Origin: Gnetum montanum
Taxonomy: Eukaryota; Streptophyta; Gnetopsida; Gnetales; Gnetaceae
DNA: 64,000 nucleotides
Assembly (NCBI GenBank): GCA_015680685.1
Contig: MNCI01028380.1
Location: 59,425 to 123,424 of the forward strand
Direction: 5' to 3'
Each line of letters opens with the position of its first letter. Position 1 is the stretch's first letter. The position numbers and the translations under genes are program-made. Shown in pieces: positions 17,499 to 28,963 of the stretch. The notes beneath the pieces are model-generated. The model was not told the origin of the DNA. It saw nothing but the letters and a program-made list of their open reading frames with translations, and did no database searches.

Positions 17499-17509
17499 TT
17501 ATTATAGTG
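17499..17509 (-). promoter_or_regulatory. Candidate TATA box for IDI
   Basis: The minus strand reads CTATAATAATG about 360 bp before the IDI ATG. It is the best TATA-like match between the ATG and the repeats that begin at 17594. The intervening 5' leader (17139-17498) has balanced composition and no upstream repeat. This is a position-based guess without transcript support. Confidence 0.3.
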
Positions 17510-17593
17510 AAAAGGTAATAAAGTGGTTACCAGAAAGTCTACTACGGACACATCGCCGATGATTTTTCCTTGCCAGCAACAAGAGAGAACCCT

Positions 17594-18030
17594 GGTGGTG
17601 CTTGGATACATAGTTTTCAATTCGTATCGGGCATTTCGATTCTTCAACTGGTAGGTGCTTGTATACATAGTTTTCAATTCGGATTGGGCATTTCTATAAC
17701 TCTTCAACACTATTGATTCGTGATTCATGTGAATAAATTCGTGATTCATGTGAATAAATTAAAAAATTCTAGAAAACGTTGGTGGTACTTGTATACATAG
17801 TTTTCATCGATTTGGATTGGACTTTTGTATCCTTCAACGCTATTGATTTGTGATTCAGGACCAATCCGTGAATAAATTAAAAAGTCTTAAAGGTGCTTGT
17901 ATATATAGTTTTTAATTGGTTCGGCATTTCTATTCTTCAACACTATCTGGTAGTGCTTGTATACATAGTTTTCAATTGGGATGGGACATTTCTATTGGGG
18001 ACTAAGTTGTGAATAAATTAAAAAATTTGG
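17594..18030. repeat. Tandem repeats at the tip of the foldback element
   Basis: Five units begin with variants of GGTGCTTGTATACATAG at about 17594, 17649, 17783, 17890 and 17951. Most continue with TTTTCAATT..GG..GG.CATTTCTAT..TTCAAC and end GTGAATAAATTAAAAA. Spacing is irregular (55-134 bp) because units are truncated. The same sequence occurs once, inverted, at 20210-20300, so the units are amplified copies of the element's terminus. Confidence 0.75.
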
Positions 18031-20305
18031 CTATTATTTGGCTTAAAATAATAATTATATAATATATATTTTCAAAATAAAATAGCTAAAACCTAACAAA
18101 TTTATATACTAATCTCAAAATATCAATGCTAAAATGGTTGGATAAACAAATGTACAATAGTATAAAAATATCATTATAATGATAAAGTATATTTTATTAA
18201 TTTTATAAATCTTAATACAAAGTATATACATGCTGTAGGACCTCTCTTGAGTGATCTACAGTTGAGAATCTATCCAGATTTAACTTGGTTTGCTTCCATG
18301 AAAAAGTATCTTGAATGCAGTAGGAACCTCACGACAATGTTGGTACAACTATAGCTGTAACTATAAGACTTGGATGAGGTATTGTTAAGCAAGTAAAGCA
18401 TTGCTGCAGGAGAATGCTATAACCTTGTATCTATGTCCCTATTGCAAGTAAAGCAGCCACAATAGAAGAAGGGAATTACTTTTCTCTTTACCTTGTTTGT
18501 TACTTTGTTAACGGAAAAATTTTGTATCAAATAATGTTTCTTATTCGGTCACTATTGGTTTGGATTTGGCCAACTTATTAACTGTCCATATTGTCTTTGA
18601 TTAGCCAACAAATTCAAGAATAATGTTGCCAAATAATTACTATTCAACACCTAAAATATGCTGCAAATATTAACACTGCAGTTGTATAAATCAGCTTAGG
18701 TTATTGAGCTTGCAGCTCCAACAGGGAATGTTTTAAAGCCGAGGGCGAAATAACAGTCATTGGAAAATTGTTGAGATGCCAATGGGAGAAAGTGATCATT
18801 ATTCTAAGATTTTTCCGCATTTTGGCAAAATTTGCCAATGGAGTTGTTCACGTGAAATGCATGCGGGTGGATGGCTGTATATGCATTGTTCCAAACCATA
18901 GCCTGTGCCATTCTACGCATGCTTGCTATGCTATTTATGGTGAAAGAATGGTTTCTAGTTTGTCGTTTGTCAGCTACATGTTATGATTTTGTATTATGTA
19001 TCATTTTTATTAGTCTAGAGAAGACCCGGAACAAAGTTAAACAGAGAACGGGTAACCCAAAGGGTGATAATTTCCCATCCACGTCAACATGTTAAAGTGC
19101 CATTTTACTTACGTTATCTTGATTCCAATAGGTATGTTGATGCATCAATGAAAGTTTGGTATTGCCTACATGGAGACCTAGACAAAGTGAAATAGACAAA
19201 GAACAAGTATTAGCATGGTAAATTGCCAACTCATGCTCAAGGCATCAGTGTATCTCCGAACAACAATTGATGTCATATAGTTTGCAAGTCATAAAGGTTT
19301 GCTTCCAATAGGCATGTTGGTTTTATTCCAATAGGTGTGTGGGTTTCCAAGCTTAGTAAATATTGGAATTCCAATTATACTATAGCTTTAGAAAATATGC
19401 TTAAGTAAATTAGTCCATGGTGGCTTCTTTTTAATGAAGGAGTTGGGGCTATTGATGCATCTACATTGTGTACCACTTAAAGTAGATTTAGTATGCTAGA
19501 TGGTTACTTGAAATCAATGTTTTAAAATTCTGTGAATATTTGTCATGTATTTTAGGTGTTATTCAACAACATTATTCCTGAATTTGTTAACAAATCAAAG
19601 ACGATATTGACAATTGATAAATGGGTCGAATCAAGACAAATAGTGGCAGAATAAGAAACATTATTTCACCCAAAATTTTCCCATTAACAAAGTAACAAAT
19701 AAGGTAAAGAGAAAAGTAATTCTCTTCTTCTATTGTGGCTAATTACAATGCTTTACTTGTAGTAGGGACATAGATACAAGGTTACAACATTCTCCTACAA
19801 CTAATGGCATCACTTTACTTGCTTAACAATAGCTTTATCCAAGTCTTATAGTTATAGTTGTACCCAGCATTGTCGTGAGGTTCCTATTGTGAGGGAACGA
19901 ATACTCGTATTCAACATCATTTCTCATGGAAGCAAACCTAGCTAAATCTCAATAGATTCCTAACTGTAGATCACTCAAGAGAGGTACAACGTGTAGAGAG
20001 ATTTATACTTTGTACTAAGATTTATAAAATTAATAAAATATACATTACCATTATAATGTTTTTTTTTACTATTGTACATTTGTTTATCCAACAATTTTAG
20101 CATTTTATTTGATTTTTTGGGATTAGTATATAAATGTATTAGGCTTTAGCTATTTTATTTTAAAAATATATATTATATAAATATTATTTTAAGCCTTACA
20201 AATAATCATTGAATTTTTTAATTTATTCACAAATTATTCCCAAATGAGGAATCCATAGTGTTGAAGAATAGATATGTTGAATCTGAATTGAAAACTATGC
20301 TTGAA
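17594..20305. mobile_element. Foldback-type element with inverted arms of about 0.7 kb upstream of IDI
   Basis: The segment of about 17940-18680 is repeated in inverted orientation at about 19540-20290. Shared stretches include the sequence around CTCTCTTGAGTGATCTACAGTT (near 18243, inverse near 19975), the GTTAAGCAAGTAAAGCA block (18391, inverse 19818), CCTTGTATCTATGTCCCTA (18422, inverse 19775) and AACACCTAAAATA (18646, inverse 19550). The spacer of about 860 bp (18690-19540) has no credible ORF and no transposase, so the element is non-autonomous. A Mutator-like or Foldback class is possible. Target duplication and exact ends were not resolved. Confidence 0.75.
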
Positions 20306-20577
20306 ATGAAGCTTCTAGCCTATATGGTTTGAATAGAAAGAGCAAAAATAACTTTGAAAAATTAATTTCTAATTTTGAGAATTTATTTAAAGTTGACAAC
20401 AATTTACATTACTAAATCTTGAAAATTTAAAAAGGGAAAATTAAATTTTTATAGAAAATGTTTTCTGTCTTGACAACTTGTACATCACTATCAACCTATA
20501 TCCCTACACTTAAAATAGCCAATGAATTTCAGGCAAGAATATAACTTTGTGATGAAGTAGCAACCTTATCTAAAAGG

Positions 20578-21427
20578 AAGATGAATCACAGTTTGCCAAG
20601 CCCCCCGGGTATGCAATATCGCAGCCTGGATACGATATCGTATACATAATATCGTGATTCCTGTGTTAGCCTATAAATATAGCACTGAGGCACACAACGA
20701 GATTATGAGAGTATTGAGTCTTTTGAGGTCAAGTCTTTTGTCAGTTTTTAGTTAATTTTTAGTTCTTTTCCCAAGTGCATGCTTGCAGTGTGATGCTTGT
20801 AATTGTATGAAACCTTTATTTGAGTGTGACGTACTTGGACATGCACGCAATCAACAATAAAGATCAAGATTACTCCATCATTGTAGCATTCACTTAGCTT
20901 TTAATTTTTTTAATTATTTATTATTTATTGCTATTTTCTTAGTTAATATTCCTTTTATTATCATTTACTATTGTTGTTGTTAATGCAGAATGAGTACATC
21001 TTAATCATGAATATTTAAGCGTAACTATGTGATAATCTAGTAGCGTATCAAGTAGTGCTTCGAGTGATGTACGCTTGGTAATCTTAGAAGTAGTACATGA
21101 AGTCCAAGATGCATACGGATGATTAGGGATGGATGCTCATCACACTTCGGCTAGCTTAGATCTTATTTTTCCATTACTTATTAACTTAATTCAGTTATTT
21201 CTAATTGTCCTTAGGAGTAGCATAGTGGTAGAAACCGCATCATACACCTCACTTTGGACTAAACCATATGTGACAAGCAAATACTAGTCTAGGTGGAAAG
21301 ACAGTGAACTGCGATCAACGTATAACTATCTAGGTGCCACAACTAGTCCATCCGCAGAGTTCGATCGAATCACGCGTACACGCTTGTATTTGTATGGTTG
21401 AGCATAGGAGTACCTCACCACTCATCA
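20578..21427 (+). repeat. 5' LTR of element A
   Basis: About 850 bp ending CTCATCA. The first bases (AAGATGAATCA) depart from the TGATGAATCA seen at the 3' LTR. GATATCG-type motifs lie at 20613, 20632 and 20646, followed by TATAAATA at 20672. An AATAAAG signal lies near 20859. The closing third carries phrases shared by all elements here (AGTAGCATAG, CACCTCACT..GGACTAAACCATA). Confidence 0.85.
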
Positions 21428-21428
21428 T

Positions 21429-21447
21429 TGGCGTTGTTGCCGAGGAT
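21429..21447 (+). other. Primer-binding site of element A (tRNA-Asp type)
   Basis: TGGCGTTGTTGCCGAGG, one base inside the LTR. It differs from the complement of the plant tRNA-Asp(GUC) 3' end at three transition positions, making it the best preserved of the five primer sites in this window. Confidence 0.85.
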
Positions 21448-21559
21448 GGTGCTACTTATCTAGATTAGTTATATTATACAAGATTGTTGTAACAAGGTAT
21501 TAATGATATATCTTTCAGATAGAAATTAAATTCAATTAAGTCACACACAATTCACGATA

Positions 21560-23926
21560 ATGTCTCTCTCACAAGATAATGATAATGCAACACCTAGTGA
21601 GGCAATTCATTGGAGAACCAATGAAATTTATAATGAAGAAGAAGTTTGGAGTACTTAATCTTATGCAAGAGTTTCATATGTTCATGGACACCCCAACGAT
21701 ACTCAAGGACTCTTGTCATTCAATTCAAACACTTTTAGTGAAGATTAGACATCTCCTAGAATGGGGGAACCCATAAGGCCTAGGACCTTCTCAATGGGTA
21801 GTAAGAGTACATCAGGGGATGATTGGGAGATTTATAAAAGTCATGACAAGTCTTCTAGTTCCCTCTCTTCCTCTGCTCTTTCAATGTCAAGTTGTGACAT
21901 GGAAGACCATTCCTTAAGGGATCAACATAGAAATAAAAATCAAACCCACGAGCAAAATCAGGAACGCCAACATGAACATAGACAACATCATCCCAACTCA
22001 CAAACTCACAACCTACTTAGTGACGATGAACCCCTGTAAGCCACTAAGAGCCTAATGCATATAACAGAGGCTGTTTAGATATCCCACAAGTATCGCAAGG
22101 AAAGCCGTCTACCCAGGCTTGATTTAAATAACTTTCCTAAGTTCTTAGAAGGCTATGATTTAGATCCGCAACATCATTTACAAGCCTTCTATGATGGCTA
22201 TGCATGGAACAACATTAAGAATCGGTGGAAAAAACTTAAGCTCTTTCCTATGACACTTGTTGGCCAAGCAAAAGTGTGGTACAGGTCTTTAAAACCAAAT
22301 TTAATTTGCCATTGGCCTACAATGGTAAAACTCTTCAATGAAAGATATCAAACATGTGCAAGAGTGTCAGCCTTGAGGAGAAAAATTCAAGAGTCGAAAC
22401 AAGGACAACGCGAACCCTTAGACATGGCCTTAGAAAGATATTACTCATTGTTAAACAAATGTCTAGGCCATGGGTTCTTTGAGGAAAGGCTAATGTGTCA
22501 CATCATGAATGGGCTCTGTAATGAAACGAGGGAGACCCCAGGGATGTATGCCCTATGTCAACTATATGAACTACAAACTCGCCAATTCCAAGAGCTTATT
22601 AAGCATGTAGCAAAAGAAGAAGGAGAAATAGCTAAATGGGAGAATGTTGAAAGATCTCAACAGGACCAAACTCTTAAAGTAGTGAAGGTCTATAATCATG
22701 AAGAGGAGAAATCAACTCACCTCGAGGAGGTGGAACCATCTCCATCTTTGCCAATACTAAAATTACTAGATGAAATCGAGGCAAAGATCAATAAGATGAC
22801 AAAGTGGGTACATGAAAAATGTGGAGAATATGCAAACATTATTAGAGGGAGAACCACACAAGACAACTCTAACAACCAAAACAAATAGAGGATACCAAAC
22901 CTAGAAATAGGATAGAACACCATTTGACAATAAAAAAGAAGGGCTGAAGAAAATAAGGATAGGGGCTCAACTACAAATCATTGGTATTAATGTGATGTTT
23001 GCCTATACGATCACCCCAAAGGCCAATGCCCAATCTTGTCACATCTACATGAGAATTGGGGAAGAATGTTACATCCAAATTTTGTACAAAAGTATTGTGT
23101 TCAACCGCAGTGGAAAAACCTTCAGTCGTGGGGGAGGCCATTGCCAAACTGGCCACACCCTTCGTATCACATGAAACCAAGTTCTTATTATGTTCAACAT
23201 CCTATTTCTCCAACTGGATCAACATCCTCTACTTCACCTCATTGTTATCATTCTTCTGAGTATCATCAACCCATATCCTCTCCTATTGGATCACCACCTC
23301 ATGTTCCTTACACTCCTTCTTACTCTCAATATTCTTGTCCTTCACCTCCTTCTACATTGCCACCAGTTGTCCAGATAGTTTGACACCACAGCACCAACCA
23401 CCAAACATTACTTATGCTACTACTGTCAACAGCAGTGGGAGACCTCCACAACATCAGAAGCATCCTTTCTTTAGGCATGGCCGTAGAAAGAGACAGCATG
23501 GTTCTGAAACTACTGCATCCTTCAACTCAACACAAGCCCAACACTGTGATGCATCTTCCTCTTCAAATTTAACACCTCCGGTTACCTTATCTAGGCCACC
23601 AATTAACACTCCAACAACCACGTGACCCAATGAATATAACAACATGGGGATACATATTGAACCTTGCATACCATCTTATGGTCACAGGTGCCATAGTGGG
23701 TTAGCTTCTTACTACATGACCACAACTTATAATCTACTCCATTATGCCTACTTTAGTCAAGTGTGTGAAACAATTTGGATGCATTTCTGCCACTACACCA
23801 AAAGACACCTAATGGTTTGGATATGACTGGACCCCAATATTTTCAACATGCATGGATCCTAACTTTTCATTTATTAATTCTTGCCATGATCAAAGGTTTA
23901 GTCATGGGGGATACCCCCCATTCTAA
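21560..23926 (+). pseudogene. Element A gag with CCHC-like knuckle and Pro/His/Ser-rich tail
   Basis: Structural polyprotein, about 780 codons, interrupted by stops and frameshifts. It starts MSLSQDNDNATPSE, as in element C. The capsid core spans about 22100-22640: PRLDLNNFPKFLEGYD, LKLFPMTLVGQAKVWY, SALRRKIQESKQGQREPLDM, LERYYSLLNKCLGHGF and CHIMNGLCNETRETPGMYAL. A basic and acidic linker follows, then a zinc knuckle CDVCLYDHPKGQC (22991-23029), then about 300 codons rich in Pro, His, Ser and Tyr. The end is conserved as GYPPF-stop (TAA 23924-23926) in both A and C. Its length and tail exceed a typical gypsy gag. Several stops fall where element C has Gln or another residue, so it is no longer translatable. 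Confidence 0.8.
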
Positions 23927-25375
23927 CAAGCAGAATTAGTAAATGTTTTTCCTTTTCTTTGGTTTTATAATTTTTTTTCTTCAATTCTTTGTTTTCTAAT
24001 TTCTCATTTTTCAATTTGTCATTTTATCTTTTTGTGGGTAATCTCATCTATGAATAAAATACTCATGTAACCAGTCAGTTGAGATGTTGTTCTATGCTAT
24101 CGAGTCATAAGTGACTAATTATTTGGATAGTGAGCCCACAACATCCATCCACCCATTCTATTAATAAGAGGTTCTTGCTCTAGGGATGATGATATTCTTG
24201 TTATTATCAAAACTTAAAGTACCTTTGTACTCATTATTCCTAGAGTGAAGAGTGATGAACCAAGAGGGAATGGCAAGGGTGTGACATCAAGGAGACTTGT
24301 GGATTCTCTTTGGTAACATCTGTATGTGCTATCGTGCAGCTAGATTGTACTAAGATCCTTTTAGATTTAACGAACAATGGGAGTAAGAGTTATACTAAAG
24401 GCACTCAATAAAGGAACTCAATGTTGTCCTAGAGTGTCCCATTGGAAAGACATGCACCAATGCTCGAAGGTTGGTGGCTTTCTTCAGATCACCTTTAGAA
24501 AAGACAAAGTGCAAAAAGCGACTAAAAGAAGCAAAAGACAAGGAGAAAAAAAAAGCAAGAGGAAAAATAAGAAATGAAGCAGAAAAGAAAAGGCCAAGGA
24601 AAAAAAATGTGCCGCAAAAAAATTTGAATAACTCCTTCCTTGCGCAAAATGCCAAGTGATCGTACACCTTGCTGTCATGATGCTCTTATGGTTGTCTATC
24701 ATCGGGATGAAACAATGTAATGTCATTGATCAGAGGTATGGACTTGGTTTTGATATTGGAGCCAAAGGCTAATGGTACTTTAATTACACACAACACTTAG
24801 GATTCATTGTGCCCAGGGTAAGTTACCTCACATCTTGATCTCTGCAACCCTTTCTATAATTCGTCTCATCTCACTGTCCAAGTACGTCTAACTTGTGTCT
24901 TGTGTGACATAGAATTCACACCTCATTGCAGTGGTATTTAACATGTATGTGTTTTGTTGCATATGTGCGGATTGCATTTAACCCTTCTAGCTCGTATGAA
25001 CATTTTAAGGCATGGTTACGCAAGGGCATGATAGGTTGGAACCTACTTTGGGGAGGACCCACTTGCATGAATTTTATAATTTGTACTTATTGCACACCAC
25101 CATATCATCTTCTACCCTCCGAATATTCCATTGCCAAATCTATTCTTTCCTTTTTCATCATTTTAACCGAACATTCCTTTGAACCACTACATGTCTTTTT
25201 TCCTCACCCTTTGTAAAGAACCTCATGGTATAACTCCACTCCCTTACACTTTTGGTGCCTTAATTTCCACTTGACATTACCCTAGACCTTTCAAATATAC
25301 CTCAAATCCTTCATTTTTGGCCATAAAAACTTGAAAAATCATCAATTTTACTAAGTACCCTATCTTGGATAGGAT
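23927..25375 (+). other. Conserved block between gag and the internal promoter of element A
   Basis: About 1.45 kb aligned collinearly with 48556-49945 in element C and more loosely with 38800-39990 in B. It starts with a T-rich stretch, then carries a purine tract (24520-24625) encoding a Lys/Arg-rich frame. A gapless similar stretch follows from 24728 that reads MSLIRGMDLVLILEPKANGT and then DSLCP, DLCNPFYN and a second CxxC. It may be a short lost coding exon, a packaging region or both. No known domain was recognised. Confidence 0.5.
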
Positions 25376-25467
25376 GCGATATTGGGTACCTGGTATTGGG
25401 TCTAACGCAATATTAGGTTTGCACTATTGCGTATGCGATATTGCGTTTATAAAAACTATATATATGG
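25376..25467 (+). promoter_or_regulatory. Internal promoter of element A upstream of ORF2
   Basis: Five motif variants at roughly 15 bp steps (GCGATATTGGG 25376, GGTATTGGG 25392, GCAATATTA 25407, GCACTATTGCG 25421, GCGATATTGCG 25435). They are followed by TATAAAAA (25448-25455) and TATATATA (25458-25465). The arrangement repeats the motif array plus TATA of the element's own LTR U3. The promoter function is inferred. Confidence 0.6.
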
Positions 25468-25718
25468 GGCCCCCGCATGCTATAGAAGTCATTTTTAATA
25501 GTTAACGTGGGGGGAGTTGTTCAAACTTTCTTCCACGATTTTTAGTGATTTGAGAGACTAAATTCAACCATCAATATTTCGCTCATTAATGCTTTGATTT
25601 CTTTTTTGGTCAAACCTAATTAAACTCGGAGTGTTTAACTTAGTTGTGGAGGAGGCGTATGGTAGAATTTGTGCATAACTTTTTCAAAATTTGCTATCGC
25701 TCAAAGGATATCATAGGG

Positions 25719-25980
25719 GTAAGTACTCTTAGGAAATATTAAAAACTCATACCAAACTACTTTTCTTTCTTTACCTAAATCATTTAAATTATTATAGGAG
25801 TCACCTAAGCAGATCAAGCTTGACATTAAAACTTTTTAGGGGAACTTCCTTGAAAAATTTCTAACTCTGAAATCACACTAAGCAAAGAATTGAACCTTTA
25901 TTAAAGGCAATGAGTAAGGTATGAGATAATTGAATTTCTTTAAATAACCTTACTAATAATCAATCTTTGTGTGATTACAA
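25719..25980 (+). other. Predicted leader intron before ORF2 of element A
   Basis: A strong donor GGG|GTAAGTAC at 25719 and a position-conserved acceptor just before the ORF2 ATG at 25981. Here the acceptor reads GATTACAA, whereas element C still has GATTGCAG, so the AG was lost by a G-to-A change. Donor context is also conserved in C (50293) and in F. The intron is about 262 bp. Confidence 0.5.
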
Positions 25981-28786
25981 ATGGCCCCTAAATGAGGACA
26001 ACAAAGAGGACCTTCTCAAGGTGTAGCCAAATGCTCGAGAAGAGGTAGAGGCCAAGGACCTCATGCAGAACATGCAAAATAGGAGGCATAATCATTCAGC
26101 ATCCATCAAGAAACCCTTGTCACTTCACAATCTAGTCAAGAAGAAGGTGGAGAGGTCAAGGCACCAGAATAAGGACAACACCTCACATTGTCCCCAAAAT
26201 GTGTTCAAGCCATTTGGGAAAGGTCCACATCTGCTACAGTGATTGTGGAACTTAATTTTGGGCCTATTACCAAATTTTCCCCTGAACTAATCAAGGATTT
26301 ACTCAAGGGATGTCTACTATGGCCTATCCTCTCAGAGAGTGGAGAATGGTATTTAGTTGAAACCTATCAATTTTGGAAAAATAAAGAAGAAGGCACCACT
26401 ATCGACATTGGTGGAATTTTAGTTGATTTCTCCACAAAGGCCATTGTGGAAGTTCTGAATCTTCCAAATATAGGGCTTAAAGTTGCTCATTTGTCCACTT
26501 GCTTTAATGCAAATACAAGAAAGGTGTGGTTAAAAAAGATGTACGACAAAGAAGACAAGACATATGGAGAACTAACCCTTGAAGAGAGAATTTACTTTAA
26601 AATTGACACCTATCACATTTTTCCAACGAAGGTGTTAAGCAAAATTTCTACCTATGTAGCTAGAGGAAGTGCAATTTTAATGGGAAAGGTCAATGTCAAT
26701 TTGCCCCATCTATATTTAATAGAGATATTAAGGTAGTTTGAAGAATGGAAGATAGGAAAGTTCACACTGCCCTTTCCGTGTCTAATCAAGAAGCTGTGCC
26801 GACATGTTGGAATTCTAGGGTACACCAATGACATCCTTAGAAAAGCTCAAAATGCTTCATATGTTGAATTACTTAAGCCACTAGCACAAAGAAAAGATGT
26901 TGGTGAGACATTGGAGCTTGAATAAGAACAGACGGTTGGGCCCACTGCACCTCAAACGGTAGGGCCTAGCCAACTTCCAAACACAAGGCTTAGCTAACAA
27001 CAAGAAGCAGGGCTTAGCATGCAGCCCACAAGCCAACAGGACTAGCAACCGCCACTACCAAATGCAAGATTACCAACTGTCGATGAGCCATCTCAGGGCC
27101 ATCATAAAGACGATAAGTTGGGGAAGTAGGGATGAGGCCAATCTCTTCAAGGTGATCGATGATGCTATATAGCCCACCATATCAATCGATCCTACAAGGG
27201 ATGAGGTCTCAATTCAAATAGAAGAAGGGAAATCACATTCGTCACAACAAATGTCTAGAAATGCTGCATCATTCCAAGTACAATTAGAAACTAGTGAAGG
27301 TACCATAGTGGTGGTCATGTAACACTAGGATGTAGTTAGAATAGTAGAGGTGGTCATGGACCACATCAAAGAATCATTTAGCATCCTTGTTGTGCCATCG
27401 ACAGATTTCATATGAGCATGTGATGCTCAAGTTCTAGCCGGTACCTCAAAGACTCTTGCAGAACATGAGGATGCTTTGGATCAGTTGTTGCAAATAGGAC
27501 AAGTAATGACATCCTTGTTTGACATCCCCCAAGATGTCACAGTGACATAGTTAGACCTCATTTCCGCTAAAGGAAAGATGATCATGGCTAAAGTTAGGGT
27601 CGAACACACAGAAGATGAGTTGCAAAGACTCCAAGAAAAGTTCATTGCCCTACAAGCTGAATGACAGGATCCATCCCAACTTGTTGCAACCAATTAGTTA
27701 GAACCATGTAGGACATAGTAGTTAAATAAATTGTTAGTGGAGAATAAAAAGATGGCAATGGAAAAAGAGAAGGCTGATTGGGATGCTTCAAAAGCACAAG
27801 CTTAGACATATGCACATGCGAAAGCTCTCAAGGCCTTACAAGAAGAAAATAAACTCCTTGTTGCCAAAAATCTTCAGTTGATGATAGTTAAAAAATAGAA
27901 GAATGTTCTTAAGAAAATTTTCCAACAAATGTGAGAACAACTAATAGGAGTCAACCAAGATATAAGTTTCTCAACCAGAGAGAATAGAACCCTCTCAATG
28001 GAGGAGGTACACACCATCCGATAGAAGACAACCATTGAAATAAGTGTGTAACAAAATGAGGCTAAGAAGCATGAAAAATTAAAGGAACACTTCCATGATC
28101 AAGTGGGGATGTATGAGGAGATCATTGAAAAAGAGATCCATATGGCTAAGGACCACATTAATTCTTTTAATGCTCAACACACTGATTGGTGAGCCATATT
28201 GGATACTTATGCCTTCACCCACCAAGTAGAATTAAAAAGCTAGGACCTATAGATCCAAGATCTCATAGAATACATGGAGTTGGTGAATCTGCAGTATGTT
28301 AACTTGGCCATGTTAATAGTAGGGCACCCAAGAACTGAGCTAGAGAAGTAGGTAGCTACCACATATGCCAAATATGAGACAAAGTTTGTGGAACACAAGA
28401 AGACATTACAAAGACTAGAGATAGCAAACTTTGAACTAGAGGTGGTAAAAGCTAGCTACCAAGGCTAAATAGACATAATAGTAGAATTGGCTTGATAGCT
28501 TATGAATTATCAAGAATTCAGAAATAAAGCTAGAGTCTATGAGGAGAAACAACGGTTGTTTGTGGTATAGTATGTCAAAGCCAATCAGGTGTTCCCACAA
28601 CTATCATGCCCATGGGAAGTGTTGACTCCATCAAACATTGGAACATCAACATGGATGGCACATGATCCTCAAACAGAGGGGGAAAAGCTGTAGGTGCTCC
28701 TTCAAAAGTATCCATTTCAAAAGCCTAAAGAATAGGGTAAAGGAAAGAAGCCCATGGAGGAGCCACCACCACCAGGAACCATATGA
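25981..28786 (+). pseudogene. ORF2 of element A: plant-transposon-protein-like domain plus coiled coil
   Basis: About 935 codons, decayed. It begins MAPK with an Arg/Gly-rich basic N-terminus (RRGRGQGP). A globular region follows (26188-26900) with IVELNFGPITKFSPELIKDL, LLWPILSESGEWYLVETYQF, FSTKAIVEVLNLPNIG, ERIYFKIDTYHIFP and the segment LPFPCLIKKLCRHVGILGYT. That last motif resembles the 'putative plant transposon protein' domain found 3' of pol in Athila-type elements. A Pro/Gln-rich linker and a long heptad-like, Glu/Lys/Gln-rich region (27560-28560) come next. The C-terminus CPWE..TPSNIGTSTW..DP, then EEPPPPGTI-stop, is conserved in B and C. Function is unknown; an env-like or accessory role is possible. 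Many stops are TAG or TAA at Gln positions. Confidence 0.7.
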
Positions 28787-28963
28787 GTTCCAAAAAAATT
28801 ATATTTTGTGTCGGTGTCTAGATTTTCTTTTGTCTAGTCCCACACTGTGGCATGAAATAATCCATAGTCATTCAATAATCCCATACCTACCACTGTTGTA
28901 ATCAAATGAACTTGTTCCTCATTTTTTTGACTCGAGGATGAGTTTTTATTTAGTTGTGGGGGA

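Noticed and set aside
17164-17562. 132-codon plus-strand frame upstream of IDI
   Set aside because: It lies across the predicted IDI leader and promoter on the opposite strand, has no recognisable domain and a composition typical of chance frames.
18768-19095. Transposase remnant in the spacer of the foldback element
   Set aside because: The overlapping frames are short, in conflicting phases and show no DDE or zinc-finger motif.
23036-23383. Pro/His/Ser/Tyr-rich frame suggesting a cell-wall extensin-like protein
   Set aside because: It is continuous with element A gag and has a counterpart at the same place in element C gag.
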